From CAYMUB01 sp964393545 (GTDB lineage: Bacteria; Patescibacteriota; Microgenomatia; Daviesbacterales; UBA10151): DNA of 64,000 nucleotides. Positions 7,921 to 16,363 of this stretch are shown one piece after another. Both the position numbers and the translations under genes were made by a program. The number at the start of each line of letters is the position of its first letter. The first letter of the stretch is position 1. The notes under the pieces were generated by a model, which was not told the DNA's origin, made no database searches, and saw only the letters and a list, made by a program, of their open reading frames with translations. The stretch lies in the NCBI GenBank assembly GCA_964393545.1, contig CAYMUB010000058.1, positions 16,179-80,178 of the forward strand, read 5' to 3'.

Positions 7921-9618
7921 TTACTCACTGGGAGCTATTTTGTAATAGGTAAATAGTTGTTTGGCAATCTCAAAAAAAGTTGGTGCTGCTGTCTCTGCTC
8001 CATAAATTGAAGAAGAGGGTTGATCGTATCTAACCAGCATGACAAATTTTGGATTATCTGCCGGGGCAAATCCGACAAAAGAAGCAATAGTTTTATTTGG
8101 ATCATAATGACCGGCGACTGGAATTTGAGCTGTTCCTGTTTTACCTGCTATTTTAAATCCTTTTGGTTTAAAAAACTTAGCTTCCCCCTCATCAATTGCT
8201 GCCACCATCATCTCTTTGATCATTTCAGCTGTAGACTCTTTAATAACTTGTTTTACTATTTTAGGTTTTATTTCAAAAGTATTTTTATTATCTTTAATCA
8301 ATCTGACAATATGCGGCTCCATTAAACTACCATTATTGGCAATAGCTGATACAGCAGTTATCATTTGAATCGGGGTAACAGCAATTCCCTGCCCAAATGA
8401 AGCTGTTGCCAAATCAATTTCTCTCCATTCATTTTTGGGCCTAATGTCTGGAACAGATTCATCTTGTAAATCTATATTGGTTGGTTTGTTAAAACCAAAG
8501 TTTTCCAGGTATGAATAAAACTTATCCAAACCTAATTTTTTCCCAACAAATACCATCCCGGTATTATCTGAATGAATTATGACATCCTTTAGAGTTGTGT
8601 TTTCATAAAATTTATCATTCCAGGTTCTAATTAAAAATCCCCCCAAAGAAATAGGTCCTGAGCAAATATCGCATTTTGTATCTGGCTTAACTAAATCTTC
8701 ATTTAATGCAGCTGCCATCACTAAAACCTTAAAGGTTGATCCTGGTTCATATTGGTCTGCCACTATGGGATTTTTGTAATATTCCTTGGGGAAATTAGAA
8801 TAATTCTTAGGATCATAGTTAGGAAACACAGCTAATCCCAGGATTGCCCCTGTTTTAGGATCCATGACAATTACTGATGCTGCTTTGGCTCCATATTTTT
8901 CTATTCCTTTCTTTAAACTTTGTTCAACAATAAACTGAACTGACCTATCAATGTTTAAACTCAAATCCTTACCATTTTTAGCGTTAGATGATAAAAAATT
9001 CCCAATCATGATAGGTAAACCAGTTGCATCCTGTTCATGCCTTAAAGAACCAGATATACCTCTTAACTCTCCGTCATAAAACCCTTCTACTCCAAAATAT
9101 CCTTTACTTTCTCCTTTAGAATCAAAGCCCACAAATCCTAATAAATTAGCAGAAGATGATCCTTCCGGATAAAACCTGCTGTTGGTTTGGTCAAATCCAA
9201 TTCCAGATAAATTTAAATTTTCAATTTCTTTCTTCTTATCAAGAGTAATTTCTTTTTTTATAGACACCCAAAATAAATCCGAAGAGATTCTATTTATTAT
9301 TTCTTTGGCTAGATCATCAACATCTCCACCTTCTTCTACTAGTGCTTTAGCAAGTAAATATCCTGTAGTTACTCTTTGTTCTTTAGTAATTAATTTAGGT
9401 TGGACAAAAAGAGTGAACGAAGGGTTATTTGATGCTAAAATTGATCCATCAGTGAAAAAAATATTTCCTCTTAAAGCCCCCACTTTTACATTTGTAAAAT
9501 GCTGTCCTTCTGCTTGTGCTGTCAAATACTCAGCCTTTACTGCTTGCCAGTAAAATAGCCTTATTATAATGATCAGGAAAAATATCAGAAAAAAAGATTT
9601 TATACAAAATATCCGCAT
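7921..9618 (-). CDS. ftsI: Class B penicillin-binding protein (FtsI/PBP2-like transpeptidase)
   Basis: Cross-links peptidoglycan during division, partner of FtsW. 565 residues: one N-terminal membrane anchor (about 5-24), the PBP dimerisation domain with GALRGNIFFTDG (48-58), and a transpeptidase domain with catalytic STFK (294-297), SDN (350-352) and KTGT (493-496). No PASTA repeats. The ATG is 2 bases after the ftsL stop and lies in a strong hairpin that spans the junction. Position between ftsL and the mur genes supports FtsI over an elongation PBP2. Confidence 0.92.
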   Translation of the reverse strand: MRIFCIKSFFLIFFLIIIIRLFYWQAVKAEYLTAQAEGQHFTNVKVGALRGNIFFTDGSILASNNPSFTLFVQPKLITKEQRVTTGYLLAKALVEEGGDVDDLAKEIINRISSDLFWVSIKKEITLDKKKEIENLNLSGIGFDQTNSRFYPEGSSSANLLGFVGFDSKGESKGYFGVEGFYDGELRGISGSLRHEQDATGLPIMIGNFLSSNAKNGKDLSLNIDRSVQFIVEQSLKKGIEKYGAKAASVIVMDPKTGAILGLAVFPNYDPKNYSNFPKEYYKNPIVADQYEPGSTFKVLVMAAALNEDLVKPDTKCDICSGPISLGGFLIRTWNDKFYENTTLKDVIIHSDNTGMVFVGKKLGLDKFYSYLENFGFNKPTNIDLQDESVPDIRPKNEWREIDLATASFGQGIAVTPIQMITAVSAIANNGSLMEPHIVRLIKDNKNTFEIKPKIVKQVIKESTAEMIKEMMVAAIDEGEAKFFKPKGFKIAGKTGTAQIPVAGHYDPNKTIASFVGFAPADNPKFVMLVRYDQPSSSIYGAETAAPTFFEIAKQLFTYYKIAPSE

Positions 9619-9639
9619 CTTTAGCGGATATATTGTATA
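9601..9639 (-). promoter_or_regulatory. Long hairpin over the ftsL stop and ftsI start codons
   Basis: Arms 9624-9639 and 9601-9616 are complementary at 15 of 16 positions with a 7-base loop (TAAAGAT on the mRNA). The loop contains the ftsL TAA, and the ftsI ATG begins in the loop and ends in the stem. Downstream on the mRNA comes AAATC and seven U. Such a structure could block free initiation at ftsI unless a ribosome finishing ftsL opens it, or act as an attenuator. Both roles are inferred. Confidence 0.6.
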
Positions 9640-9914
9640 CCCAAAGATGGAGTAAATCCAAGCTCTGCGCTTTTTGAGGCAATGGTTTTTAAAGAAGAAT
9701 TCAAGGCTACTTCATTTTCTAAAATCTGATTTTCCATCTTTAGATTTTTTTCCAAAACTGACAATTTTTCATATTTTTCTCCATAAGCAATCACTGTATT
9801 ACTAACCCAAATTTCAATTAATGTTAGGGTAAACAAACTAATAATAGTCAGGATAATAAACTTTTTAGGAAATTTTCTTTTTTGTTTCTCTGATTCAAAT
9901 TTTTTAATAATCAT
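9621..9914 (-). CDS. ftsL: FtsL/DivIC-like septal protein
   Basis: 97 residues: short Lys-rich cytoplasmic N-terminus, one membrane segment (about 20-38) and a coiled-coil region (YEKLSVLEKNLKMENQILENE) followed by a short periplasmic-type tail. Sequence alone is weak evidence for FtsL, but size, topology and the place between rsmH and ftsI are those of ftsL. It would bridge FtsI/FtsW with other divisome proteins. Overlaps rsmH by 4 bases (ATGA). Confidence 0.75.
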   Translation of the reverse strand: MIIKKFESEKQKRKFPKKFIILTIISLFTLTLIEIWVSNTVIAYGEKYEKLSVLEKNLKMENQILENEVALNSSLKTIASKSAELGFTPSLGIQYIR

Positions 9915-10786
9915 GTTTTTCTAAATATTCTTAATTTTGCTGACCTGGACCTGATGTTTTTTTCAACTTCTTCGTCTTTGGGTGTAATTGGTTTTTCAGT
10001 TAAAACTTTACCCCAACTTTTCTCTTCCCACTCTCTAAAAGATAATTTAACGATCCTATCTTCAAGTGAGTGAAAACTAATGACACTAATACAACCATTT
10101 TTTGCTGTTAAATCTATTACTTGCTTTAATCCTTCCCTTAAAGCATCCAATTCATCATTCACTGCTATTCTCAGTGCCTGAAATACCCGGGTAGCCGGAT
10201 GTATCCCTTCCTTATTACCTCCCACCACTCTCTCTACAACCTTGGCCAGTTGTGTTGTAGTTGAAAAGGTTTCTACTTCACGGGCGCGCACCAAAGCGCC
10301 AGCCAAATCCCAAGAATATTTTTCTTCACCAAAGTTGTTAAATAATTCATATAACTCCTTTCTTGATAAGATCTTTATTAAATCCAAAGCCCTGACATTT
10401 AAGCTTGGATCCATTCTCATATCCAAAGGCCCATTCTTTGAAAAAGAAAAACCTCTTTCCCCAGTCTCAAGTTGCAGACTGGAAACCCCCAGATCAAATA
10501 CCACACCTTTAAACTCCTGATCCAAAAGTAAATTTTTAAGATCTCTAAAATTACCTTTAATTAATCTAAACCTATTCTTATCTATCTCCGCTTTTTCAAA
10601 TCTTTTTTCCACTCTCTCTAAAGCCTGGGGATCAACATCTATTCCAACAACATTTCCTCCTAATCTTAAAATTTCTAAACTATGTCCCCCATCACCCAAA
10701 GTACAATCCAAATACCATTTCTCTTTTTCAACCTTTAAACTATCTATTACTTCTTTGAGAAGAACGGACCTATGATATCCTTCCAT
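9911..10786 (-). CDS. rsmH: RsmH, 16S rRNA C1402 N4-methyltransferase
   Basis: Methylates N4 of C1402 in the ribosomal P site. 291 residues, usual length. Seen: YHRSVLLKEV at the N-terminus, SAM site LDCTLGDGGHS (24-34) and GIDVDPQAL, VFDLGVSSLQLE, GPLDMRMDP and ISFHSLEDRIVK near the C-terminus. The ATG has an upstream AAGGAG inside the end of mraZ; the two genes overlap by 17 bases. Confidence 0.95.
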   Translation of the reverse strand: MEGYHRSVLLKEVIDSLKVEKEKWYLDCTLGDGGHSLEILRLGGNVVGIDVDPQALERVEKRFEKAEIDKNRFRLIKGNFRDLKNLLLDQEFKGVVFDLGVSSLQLETGERGFSFSKNGPLDMRMDPSLNVRALDLIKILSRKELYELFNNFGEEKYSWDLAGALVRAREVETFSTTTQLAKVVERVVGGNKEGIHPATRVFQALRIAVNDELDALREGLKQVIDLTAKNGCISVISFHSLEDRIVKLSFREWEEKSWGKVLTEKPITPKDEEVEKNIRSRSAKLRIFRKT

Positions 10787-11186
10787 TGCGGTACTCTCCT
10801 TCTATTATTTTGATATGTTTTTCCCAAAGTTTTAATTCCCAGATTTCAAAATGATCTCCTGCGCCAATAATTACTACTTCCTTTTTAACTTGAGCAAAAT
10901 CCAACAGGTTAGATGGTATGATAATCCTACCTTGACCATCCAACTCCACAGATTCACTTCCCGAAAATAAATACCTTCTCAAAAATCTGGCCCGTTCTTC
11001 TGTTGCAGAAATCTCCAGTTGCTTTTGTGCCTCTTTTTCAAATTCTTTTACATCAAATCCCCAAATGCAACTTTCAAATCCCCTGCTTAAAATAATTTCT
11101 AAACTTGTCAGTTCTTGCCTAAATTTACGCGGCAAGACAATTCTTCCCTTTCCCGAGAATTTTGTCTGATATTTACCCAAAAACAT
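10770..11186 (-). CDS. mraZ: MraZ, transcriptional regulator of the dcw cluster
   Basis: 138 residues with two SpoVT/AbrB-type halves: GKGRIVLPRKFR (about 12-23) and DGQGRIIIPSNL (about 82-93). MraZ forms rings that bind tandem repeats upstream of its own gene and represses the operon. GAGG lies 8 bases before the ATG. Four 10-bp-spaced TGGNN-like boxes are found upstream (11226-11260). Confidence 0.93.
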   Translation of the reverse strand: MFLGKYQTKFSGKGRIVLPRKFRQELTSLEIILSRGFESCIWGFDVKEFEKEAQKQLEISATEERARFLRRYLFSGSESVELDGQGRIIIPSNLLDFAQVKKEVVIIGAGDHFEIWELKLWEKHIKIIEGEYRNGRIS

Positions 11187-11225
11187 GAGGTCATCCTCTT
11201 TTCTGGGCAGATATCATGAGGCTTT

Positions 11226-11260
11226 CACCTCTTTTCACCATCTGTAACCATTCTCCGCCA
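11226..11260 (-). promoter_or_regulatory. Tandem MraZ-type operator boxes
   Basis: Read on the minus strand, TGGCG, TGGTT, TGGTG and AGGTG occur with exactly 10-base periodicity (5-base boxes, 5-base spacers). Known MraZ sites are TGGGN repeats with the same spacing. They overlap the likely -10 region of mraZ, so autorepression is expected. Confidence 0.65.
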
Positions 11261-11279
11261 TTTTAATATTATTTGTCAA
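11250..11279 (-). promoter_or_regulatory. Candidate mraZ promoter
   Basis: TTGACA (11279-11274 on the minus strand), an 18-base spacer and GAGAAT (11255-11250, four of six matches to TATAAT). The start of the divergent radical SAM gene overlaps the -35 region. Confidence 0.45.
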
Positions 11280-12832
11280 TAGGTAAGATGAATCTGATCT
11301 CAAGAAATGTTATTATTCACCCTGTGAGCAAGATAAATAATATTGAACGTTTTGGTTACCACCAGGATGGATCATTTGAATCACTTGGGACAGCAGCACT
11401 TAAACTTCGTTTATCTGCTGATAAACCTATAACAAAAGCAGTTCCTCCTGAAATTGAACTTCAAATCTCCAGAGGTATACTCACACCTACTGATACTGAA
11501 TATATAAGAGCCATTTTGCAAAGGACTCCTGAAGTTGCCAGCAGTGCAGGCTATCTTTTGCAGGGAATTGAGACCCCAGCAGCTAGAAGAAAAATTGCAG
11601 AACGTAATTCTCAAGCTCATATTGACCTGGGTCAGCTACTAAGTCCCTTTTCTGAAAAAGAGAAGGCAATTCTTACTCAAAATTTAGGTGAGTTTCAGCT
11701 TACTGACGGCTGTACTGTGGGCTGTGCCTGGTGTGGTGTAAATGCTTTGAGGAGAACAACAACCGCCTTTAGTTTACAGTCAGTTGTCAAATTTGCCCAT
11801 GAGTATGGAAACTTATCAAAAAATGCTGGTCTATATTCAGCTTCTGACCCTTTTGATTGGGTTGAAGGAGATTATACTTATTTAGATATTCATGCAGTTT
11901 GGGGAATCTATAGCAAGTCAGAACCATTTGTTAGCACCGCTGTCCCATTGGGAACAGAATTTTCAATATTAAGATTTGTAGAAGCACAGTATGAAGCGTT
12001 AAGAAAATCTTCCATTTTAGATGGAAGCAATTTCAGATTTTCCCGGACTGATAGAAATGCAGAAAGAGTTGATCAGATGCTTAATATACTTCGGTTAAGA
12101 GGACTTAATGAAGATTTTCTCAATACGATTAGGATCAGCGACGTAAGTGATAAGAAAGTTGCTCATATAGGCTATTTTATTAATCATCGAGATAGAGATG
12201 ATATTTACGATAATCCCGGAATTACATGTAAAGACTGCATTGTCATTACCCCATCAGCAATTCGAGGAAAGACAATGGAAGCATACACAAAAACAAGCCC
12301 AAAAGGTATGCGGGAATGGACAATAGCTCCTGGAGAAATGCAGGTTCCAGTCTATAGAATAAGACAAGACTATTATGGTTCTGACTTTGCAGAAAATCAG
12401 GATGTAGGAACAGTACCTTTTTCCATTTTGCCCGATGTTAAAATTCTTCATGTAAAAGATGGTGAGGTTGTAGATGAAGAAGTAGTACGATCAATAGGTA
12501 GGACTGCTTTAGCTTTTTGTTTCACTGCTTGGAATATGCATGATCTTGGTGCAAAGCTTACTTCAGATCAGGTAGATTATTTCCTAAATAATTTCCCCGG
12601 AGGATTAAGATCTATTGAGAAACATCTTATTGATTTTGAAAGAAGATATCTTACGATGAAAGATGAATCAACTCCTCTACTTGATGATCCAAATCAAATA
12701 GCTATAAAAATTGCAAGGGAATATGAAAGCATGACTCGTGGAGAACTAAGAAACGCAAAAAAAGCAGTAGAAACACTTAAAAAAAGAAGAAGAACTTTCT
12801 TAGGTTTACAAACCCCTATTCCTTATTATTGA
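11273..12832 (+). CDS. Radical SAM protein of unknown function
   Basis: 519 residues from TTG 11273; an ATG at 11288 is equally plausible and gives 514. The cluster motif CTVGCAWC (CX3CX2C, Cys147, Cys151, Cys154 in the longer form) should bind a [4Fe-4S] cluster and SAM. It is preceded by about 140 residues of no recognised domain. A later CKDC pair (about residue 330) could hold a second metal site. A basic C-terminal tail (KKRRRTF) ends the protein. It stands alone between mraZ (divergent) and a convergent exported-protein gene, giving no pathway clue. Substrate unknown. Confidence 0.8.
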   Translation: MSIGKMNLISRNVIIHPVSKINNIERFGYHQDGSFESLGTAALKLRLSADKPITKAVPPEIELQISRGILTPTDTEYIRAILQRTPEVASSAGYLLQGIETPAARRKIAERNSQAHIDLGQLLSPFSEKEKAILTQNLGEFQLTDGCTVGCAWCGVNALRRTTTAFSLQSVVKFAHEYGNLSKNAGLYSASDPFDWVEGDYTYLDIHAVWGIYSKSEPFVSTAVPLGTEFSILRFVEAQYEALRKSSILDGSNFRFSRTDRNAERVDQMLNILRLRGLNEDFLNTIRISDVSDKKVAHIGYFINHRDRDDIYDNPGITCKDCIVITPSAIRGKTMEAYTKTSPKGMREWTIAPGEMQVPVYRIRQDYYGSDFAENQDVGTVPFSILPDVKILHVKDGEVVDEEVVRSIGRTALAFCFTAWNMHDLGAKLTSDQVDYFLNNFPGGLRSIEKHLIDFERRYLTMKDESTPLLDDPNQIAIKIAREYESMTRGELRNAKKAVETLKKRRRTFLGLQTPIPYY

Positions 12833-12836
12833 TAAA

Positions 12837-13736
12837 CTACTTCCTAGGGATTAAGACTGTAAATATGCCTGCTCCATCTGATTTGGCAGATAATTTACTT
12901 CCATCTATTTTTGTATCTAATTCCTTCCATTCACTTTTGTTGGGATTGTATCTATATATTTTGGCATCTGAAGTGGGATTTTCTGCTAACTCTATTGTAA
13001 TTGCTCCTCCAGGTAAATCCTTAGCCAAAGGAATATTCAATGAATAAACCTTACCCAATATAGATTTACCTGAAGGAAGTTTTGGTAAACCTGTTAAATC
13101 ATTAATTATGGAAAAACCAACATTTGATAAAGCTGCTCTGTCAGCATCTACTTTATAAATTAAATGTCCGTCTCCTGAGGAAAGTAAGCCCAATGCCACA
13201 TCTGGTTGTTGTAAATGCCATTGAGTATTCATTTTGTAAACATTATTCCCTTTTTTGATGTGTAAAGTTAAAGTACCGTTTTCTACGCCTTTATCATATT
13301 TACAAACATTTTTAGAACAGGTCCCAAACAGGATTTCCTGCTCATATTCACCTTTTTTTTCTTTTGCATCAATTGTACCCACTACCCCTCTATCTATAGT
13401 GCCTGCCTTTGACTGTCCCTCTCCATCCTCTGAGATCTTGTTACCCTTAACTATAATTTCATCAACTTTGCTGGTATAGGCCAGCTCATATGAAATAGCA
13501 TCATAGCTGGAAGTTCTTTTTAAATTTAAAATAACTGCATTACCATCACGCCTGGGAGATAAAATTGCATACGGCCCTTCACTGTCAAAGGTTAAACCAA
13601 CCTCCTCAACAGGGACTGTAGGTTTGCCAGTAAGTTGCACAGCAGCGAACCAACCCAAAATCCCTAAAATCAAAAAACCTGCAGCCAGCATCACAGTTAT
13701 TTTATGGGATTTAATCCAGGCAGTTATATTTTCCAC
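12837..13736 (-). CDS. Membrane-anchored exported protein, unknown function
   Basis: 299 residues: short N-terminus, one membrane segment (about 14-32) and a beta-rich exported domain with no recognised motif. Two Cys (TCSKNVC) lie close together and might form a disulfide. Starts with GTG directly after the glyQS stop (TAA-GTG), so it probably belongs to the same operon. Its end meets the radical SAM gene tail to tail with only 4 bases between. Confidence 0.65.
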   Translation of the reverse strand: MENITAWIKSHKITVMLAAGFLILGILGWFAAVQLTGKPTVPVEEVGLTFDSEGPYAILSPRRDGNAVILNLKRTSSYDAISYELAYTSKVDEIIVKGNKISEDGEGQSKAGTIDRGVVGTIDAKEKKGEYEQEILFGTCSKNVCKYDKGVENGTLTLHIKKGNNVYKMNTQWHLQQPDVALGLLSSGDGHLIYKVDADRAALSNVGFSIINDLTGLPKLPSGKSILGKVYSLNIPLAKDLPGGAITIELAENPTSDAKIYRYNPNKSEWKELDTKIDGSKLSAKSDGAGIFTVLIPRK

Positions 13737-15029
13737 TTAGGTATATATTTTATCAGATAAAAAGGTAGACAAGTCAACTATCTTCACCCTGTCTTGTTTG
13801 GCAGTATCTCTATTTCTCACAGTTACCATTTGATCTTCTAATGTTTGAAAGTCAACTGTGATGCAAAATGGTGTTCCAACCTCATCTTGAGATGCATATC
13901 TTTTACCAATATTACCTCTGGCATCCCAGGAAGTTGTAAAACTCTTTTTTAAAGTTTGATATACCTCCCTTGCCTTATCTATTAACTCGGGTTTATTGGC
14001 AAGCAAGGGAAAAACAGCTGCTTTGTATGGTGCTAGTTTTGGATTAAGTTTTAGAAAAATTCTCCCCTCTTCTTCTCTATAAGAATCAAGTAACACCACC
14101 AAAACTGATCTATCAACCCCCCAGGTTGGTTCAATTACATGAGGAGTAAATTCTTCCTGAGTCTCTGGATCCTTATATTTTACATTATGATTTGTTAGAT
14201 CAAAATCTCCCCTGTATGCCAATCCGTATAACTCGCTTGTCCCAAATGGAAAATCATACTCAAAATCAATGGTTCTTTTAGAGTAATGAGCCCTCTCTGT
14301 ATCTCCAATTTCTTTCTCATGGACTTTGCTTATATCTATTCCTAAATCTTCTTTAATCCAGGATAAAATCTCTTTTCTCCATATTTCAAATGGACCTTGC
14401 CAGTCTGCCTCATTTTGTGGAGGGGGAATAAAATATTCAATTTCCATTTGTTCAAATTCTCTGGTCCTAAAAATAAAATTTCCCGGAGTTATTTCATTTC
14501 TAAAAGCCTTACCAATTTGAGCAATTCCAAAAGGCAACCTTAATCTTTGAGTATCTAATATATTTTTAAAATCAATGAAACTTGCTTGAGCTGTTTCTGG
14601 TCTAAAATAAGCAATATTGGCTGACTCCTCTGCAGGACCAATAAATGTTTTAAACATTAGATTAAACATTTGCTCTTTTGTAAAAGAATCTTTTTCTCCG
14701 CAGTTTGGACAGATATTTTCTTTTATATGATCTGCCCTAAAACGGGCATGGCATTTTTTACATTCCACTAAAGGATCTTGAAAATTTGCCACATGCCCTG
14801 ATGCTTCCCAAACTTTAGGATTCATAATTAATGCAGCATCAAGTCCTACAATATCATCTCTCAAATGCACAAACTTTTTCCACCAAGCTTGTTTAATATT
14901 ATTTTTAAGTTCCACCCCTAAAGGACCATAGTCCCAAGAATTGGCCAGCCCTCCATAGATCTCAGAACCAGGAAATATAAATCCCCGGCGTTTGCATAAA
15001 GCCACAATTTTTTCCATCAAGTCATTCAT
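13737..15029 (-). CDS. glyQS: Glycine--tRNA ligase, single-chain alpha2 type
   Basis: Charges tRNA-Gly; class II synthetase. 430 residues. Seen: YGGLANSWDYGPLG (25-38), zinc knuckle CKKC...CPNC (Cys90, 93, 107, 110), NLMFKTFIGP, RPETAQ, motif 2 GKAFRNEITPGN, FEQMEIEYF, and motif 3 EPTWGVDRSV, then an anticodon-binding domain. This is the archaeal/eukaryotic-like homodimer form rather than the alpha2beta2 GlyQ/GlyS form of many bacteria. Overlaps recO by 4 bases (ATGA). Confidence 0.95.
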   Translation of the reverse strand: MNDLMEKIVALCKRRGFIFPGSEIYGGLANSWDYGPLGVELKNNIKQAWWKKFVHLRDDIVGLDAALIMNPKVWEASGHVANFQDPLVECKKCHARFRADHIKENICPNCGEKDSFTKEQMFNLMFKTFIGPAEESANIAYFRPETAQASFIDFKNILDTQRLRLPFGIAQIGKAFRNEITPGNFIFRTREFEQMEIEYFIPPPQNEADWQGPFEIWRKEILSWIKEDLGIDISKVHEKEIGDTERAHYSKRTIDFEYDFPFGTSELYGLAYRGDFDLTNHNVKYKDPETQEEFTPHVIEPTWGVDRSVLVVLLDSYREEEGRIFLKLNPKLAPYKAAVFPLLANKPELIDKAREVYQTLKKSFTTSWDARGNIGKRYASQDEVGTPFCITVDFQTLEDQMVTVRNRDTAKQDRVKIVDLSTFLSDKIYT

Positions 15030-15679
15030 GATAATTTCTTTAAAAACTGTCTGCTTTTTAAAGCTCCTTCAATTACTCTTTCTAAATAATATCTCAATAC
15101 GCTCTCAAGTTCCATAGCTTCTTTCTCATTTATTTTTAACTGCTCAATAGAATCCCAAGACATACCTTCCAAATCCCTTAATATATTCTTCACATTTAAG
15201 CTTACACTTTCCAGGTGTGAATCTAAACTTTCTTGGAAATTGGCAAAACCCATCAAAGATAAAATCCTTACCTCAAAAGCTCTGATAAAAATCTGTCTTG
15301 GTTTTTGTTCTAATTTTTTTAATACTTGAGTCAGATTAAAATACAGATTAGAACTTTCTTGGTTTTCTGCAGTTAATTTATCAACTAATTCTAAAATGTG
15401 GAAAGACACAGTTGATAAAGTTAAATCTTCTTTAAGCTTTGAGTAGGTATCTAAACTTACTGCCTCAGTTAAAATAGGCATGCCTTTGGTTTGATGTAAA
15501 AAAATAGATACTCTATTAAGCAGTTCAACATTCCCTGCTCTTCTTGAAGTAATTCTCCTAACTCCTTTTGCCAAAATAGAAATCTTCCCTCTATCTTTTG
15601 AAAATACAGTTAATATTCTATCTGCTTCCCCAAAATTCCTTCTCTTGAGTACTATCCCTTCTGTCTTAAATCCTCTCAT
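15026..15679 (-). CDS. recO: RecO, DNA repair protein
   Basis: Helps RecR load RecA on single-stranded DNA. 217 residues, slightly short. N-terminal OB fold: TEGIVLKRRNFGEADRIL and VFSKDRGKISILAKGVRR; the rest is the helical C-terminal domain. The zinc-binding Cys set found in many RecO proteins is absent. Overlaps the PIN gene by 14 bases, and gene order vapB-vapC-recO-glyQS looks like one operon. Confidence 0.88.
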   Translation of the reverse strand: MRGFKTEGIVLKRRNFGEADRILTVFSKDRGKISILAKGVRRITSRRAGNVELLNRVSIFLHQTKGMPILTEAVSLDTYSKLKEDLTLSTVSFHILELVDKLTAENQESSNLYFNLTQVLKKLEQKPRQIFIRAFEVRILSLMGFANFQESLDSHLESVSLNVKNILRDLEGMSWDSIEQLKINEKEAMELESVLRYYLERVIEGALKSRQFLKKLS

Positions 15680-16088
15680 GGAAGGGATTTATAACTTTAA
15701 GTTCAGATATTTTTTTAAAATCTCTGATATTATCTGTTGCGATTACATTTATGTCATTACTCAACGTTGTTGCCACTAAGTAGGCATCGAATATTTCATC
15801 AGCTGAAAGTTTATACTTTTTAATCAATTGTAAAGCGATTTGATGTGTACGATAATCTGGAGAAATTATTCTGCAACTTTTTAATATACTTTCCACCACC
15901 TCTATGGCTTTATTTATCTTCATAGGCGAGGGAAATTTTGGATGTGTAAGCACTCTGAGAGTTTCAAAAATGTTTTGATGGGCAACTTCCAAATTCCCGG
16001 TATTCTTTTGTAAAAAGTTTTGGGCCTGTTTATGTTTTGGAGAGGAAATATTGATTGAGTAAATTAAGATATTTGAATCAATCAGCAT
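15666..16088 (-). CDS. vapC: VapC-like PIN-domain toxin
   Basis: 140 residues, a single PIN domain. The acidic active-site set is complete: Asp4 (LIDSN), Glu42 (FETL), Asp101 (FDAYLVA) and Asp119 (ATDN). VapC toxins are Mg-dependent RNases held in check by VapB. It lies 4 bases after the antitoxin gene. The 3' end runs into recO, so its transcription probably carries on into recO and glyQS. Confidence 0.88.
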   Translation of the reverse strand: MLIDSNILIYSINISSPKHKQAQNFLQKNTGNLEVAHQNIFETLRVLTHPKFPSPMKINKAIEVVESILKSCRIISPDYRTHQIALQLIKKYKLSADEIFDAYLVATTLSNDINVIATDNIRDFKKISELKVINPFHERI

Positions 16089-16092
16089 TTTT

Positions 16093-16317
16093 TTAAGGCT
16101 TAGGATAGTAATCCGCCCGCTTAAGGTTATCTAACGGTTCTCCTAAATCATGAGTCTTGAAAACTATTTTCTTGGCTTCTTTTTTAGCCTCGTTTTCTAG
16201 ATAATATTCCAAAGCGCAGTTAAAAACCTGCTGCAGGGTAACATCATCTTCCAAAGCTTTATGTTCTGCGCCCTTTTTCAAGTTTTCCTGAATCCGGAGA
16301 GTAGTTCTTACTAACAT
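16093..16317 (-). CDS. vapB: VapB-like antitoxin
   Basis: 74 residues from ATG 16317. N-terminal RTTLRIQENL is the strand and helix start of a ribbon-helix-helix DNA-binding fold; the acidic and polar C-terminal part (DLGEPLDNLKRADYY) would wrap VapC. An in-frame ATG at 16335 lies inside the operator palindrome and upstream of the expected transcription start, so the later ATG, 8 bases after the -10 box, was chosen. Confidence 0.78.
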   Translation of the reverse strand: MLVRTTLRIQENLKKGAEHKALEDDVTLQQVFNCALEYYLENEAKKEAKKIVFKTHDLGEPLDNLKRADYYPKP

Positions 16318-16325
16318 ATAGATTA

Positions 16326-16354
16326 ATTTTGTCATATATATGACAAAGTGTCAA
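16326..16354 (-). promoter_or_regulatory. vapBC promoter with 20-bp palindromic operator
   Basis: On the minus strand: TTGACA (16354-16349), 17-base spacer, CAAAAT (16331-16326). A perfect 20-bp palindrome at 16328-16347 (half site TTTGTCATAT) fills the spacer and part of the -10. This is what a VapB/VapBC autorepression site would look like. The vapB ATG is 8 bases past the -10, so the mRNA is probably leaderless. Confidence 0.7.
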
Positions 16355-16363
16355 CAACTAAAT

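Noticed and set aside
7859..7960. Short plus-strand frame of about 27 codons, with AAGGAG before its ATG, after the antitoxin gene
   Set aside because: It overlaps the end of ftsI on the other strand, the SD spacing is long (about 12 bases) and the peptide has no feature suggesting function.
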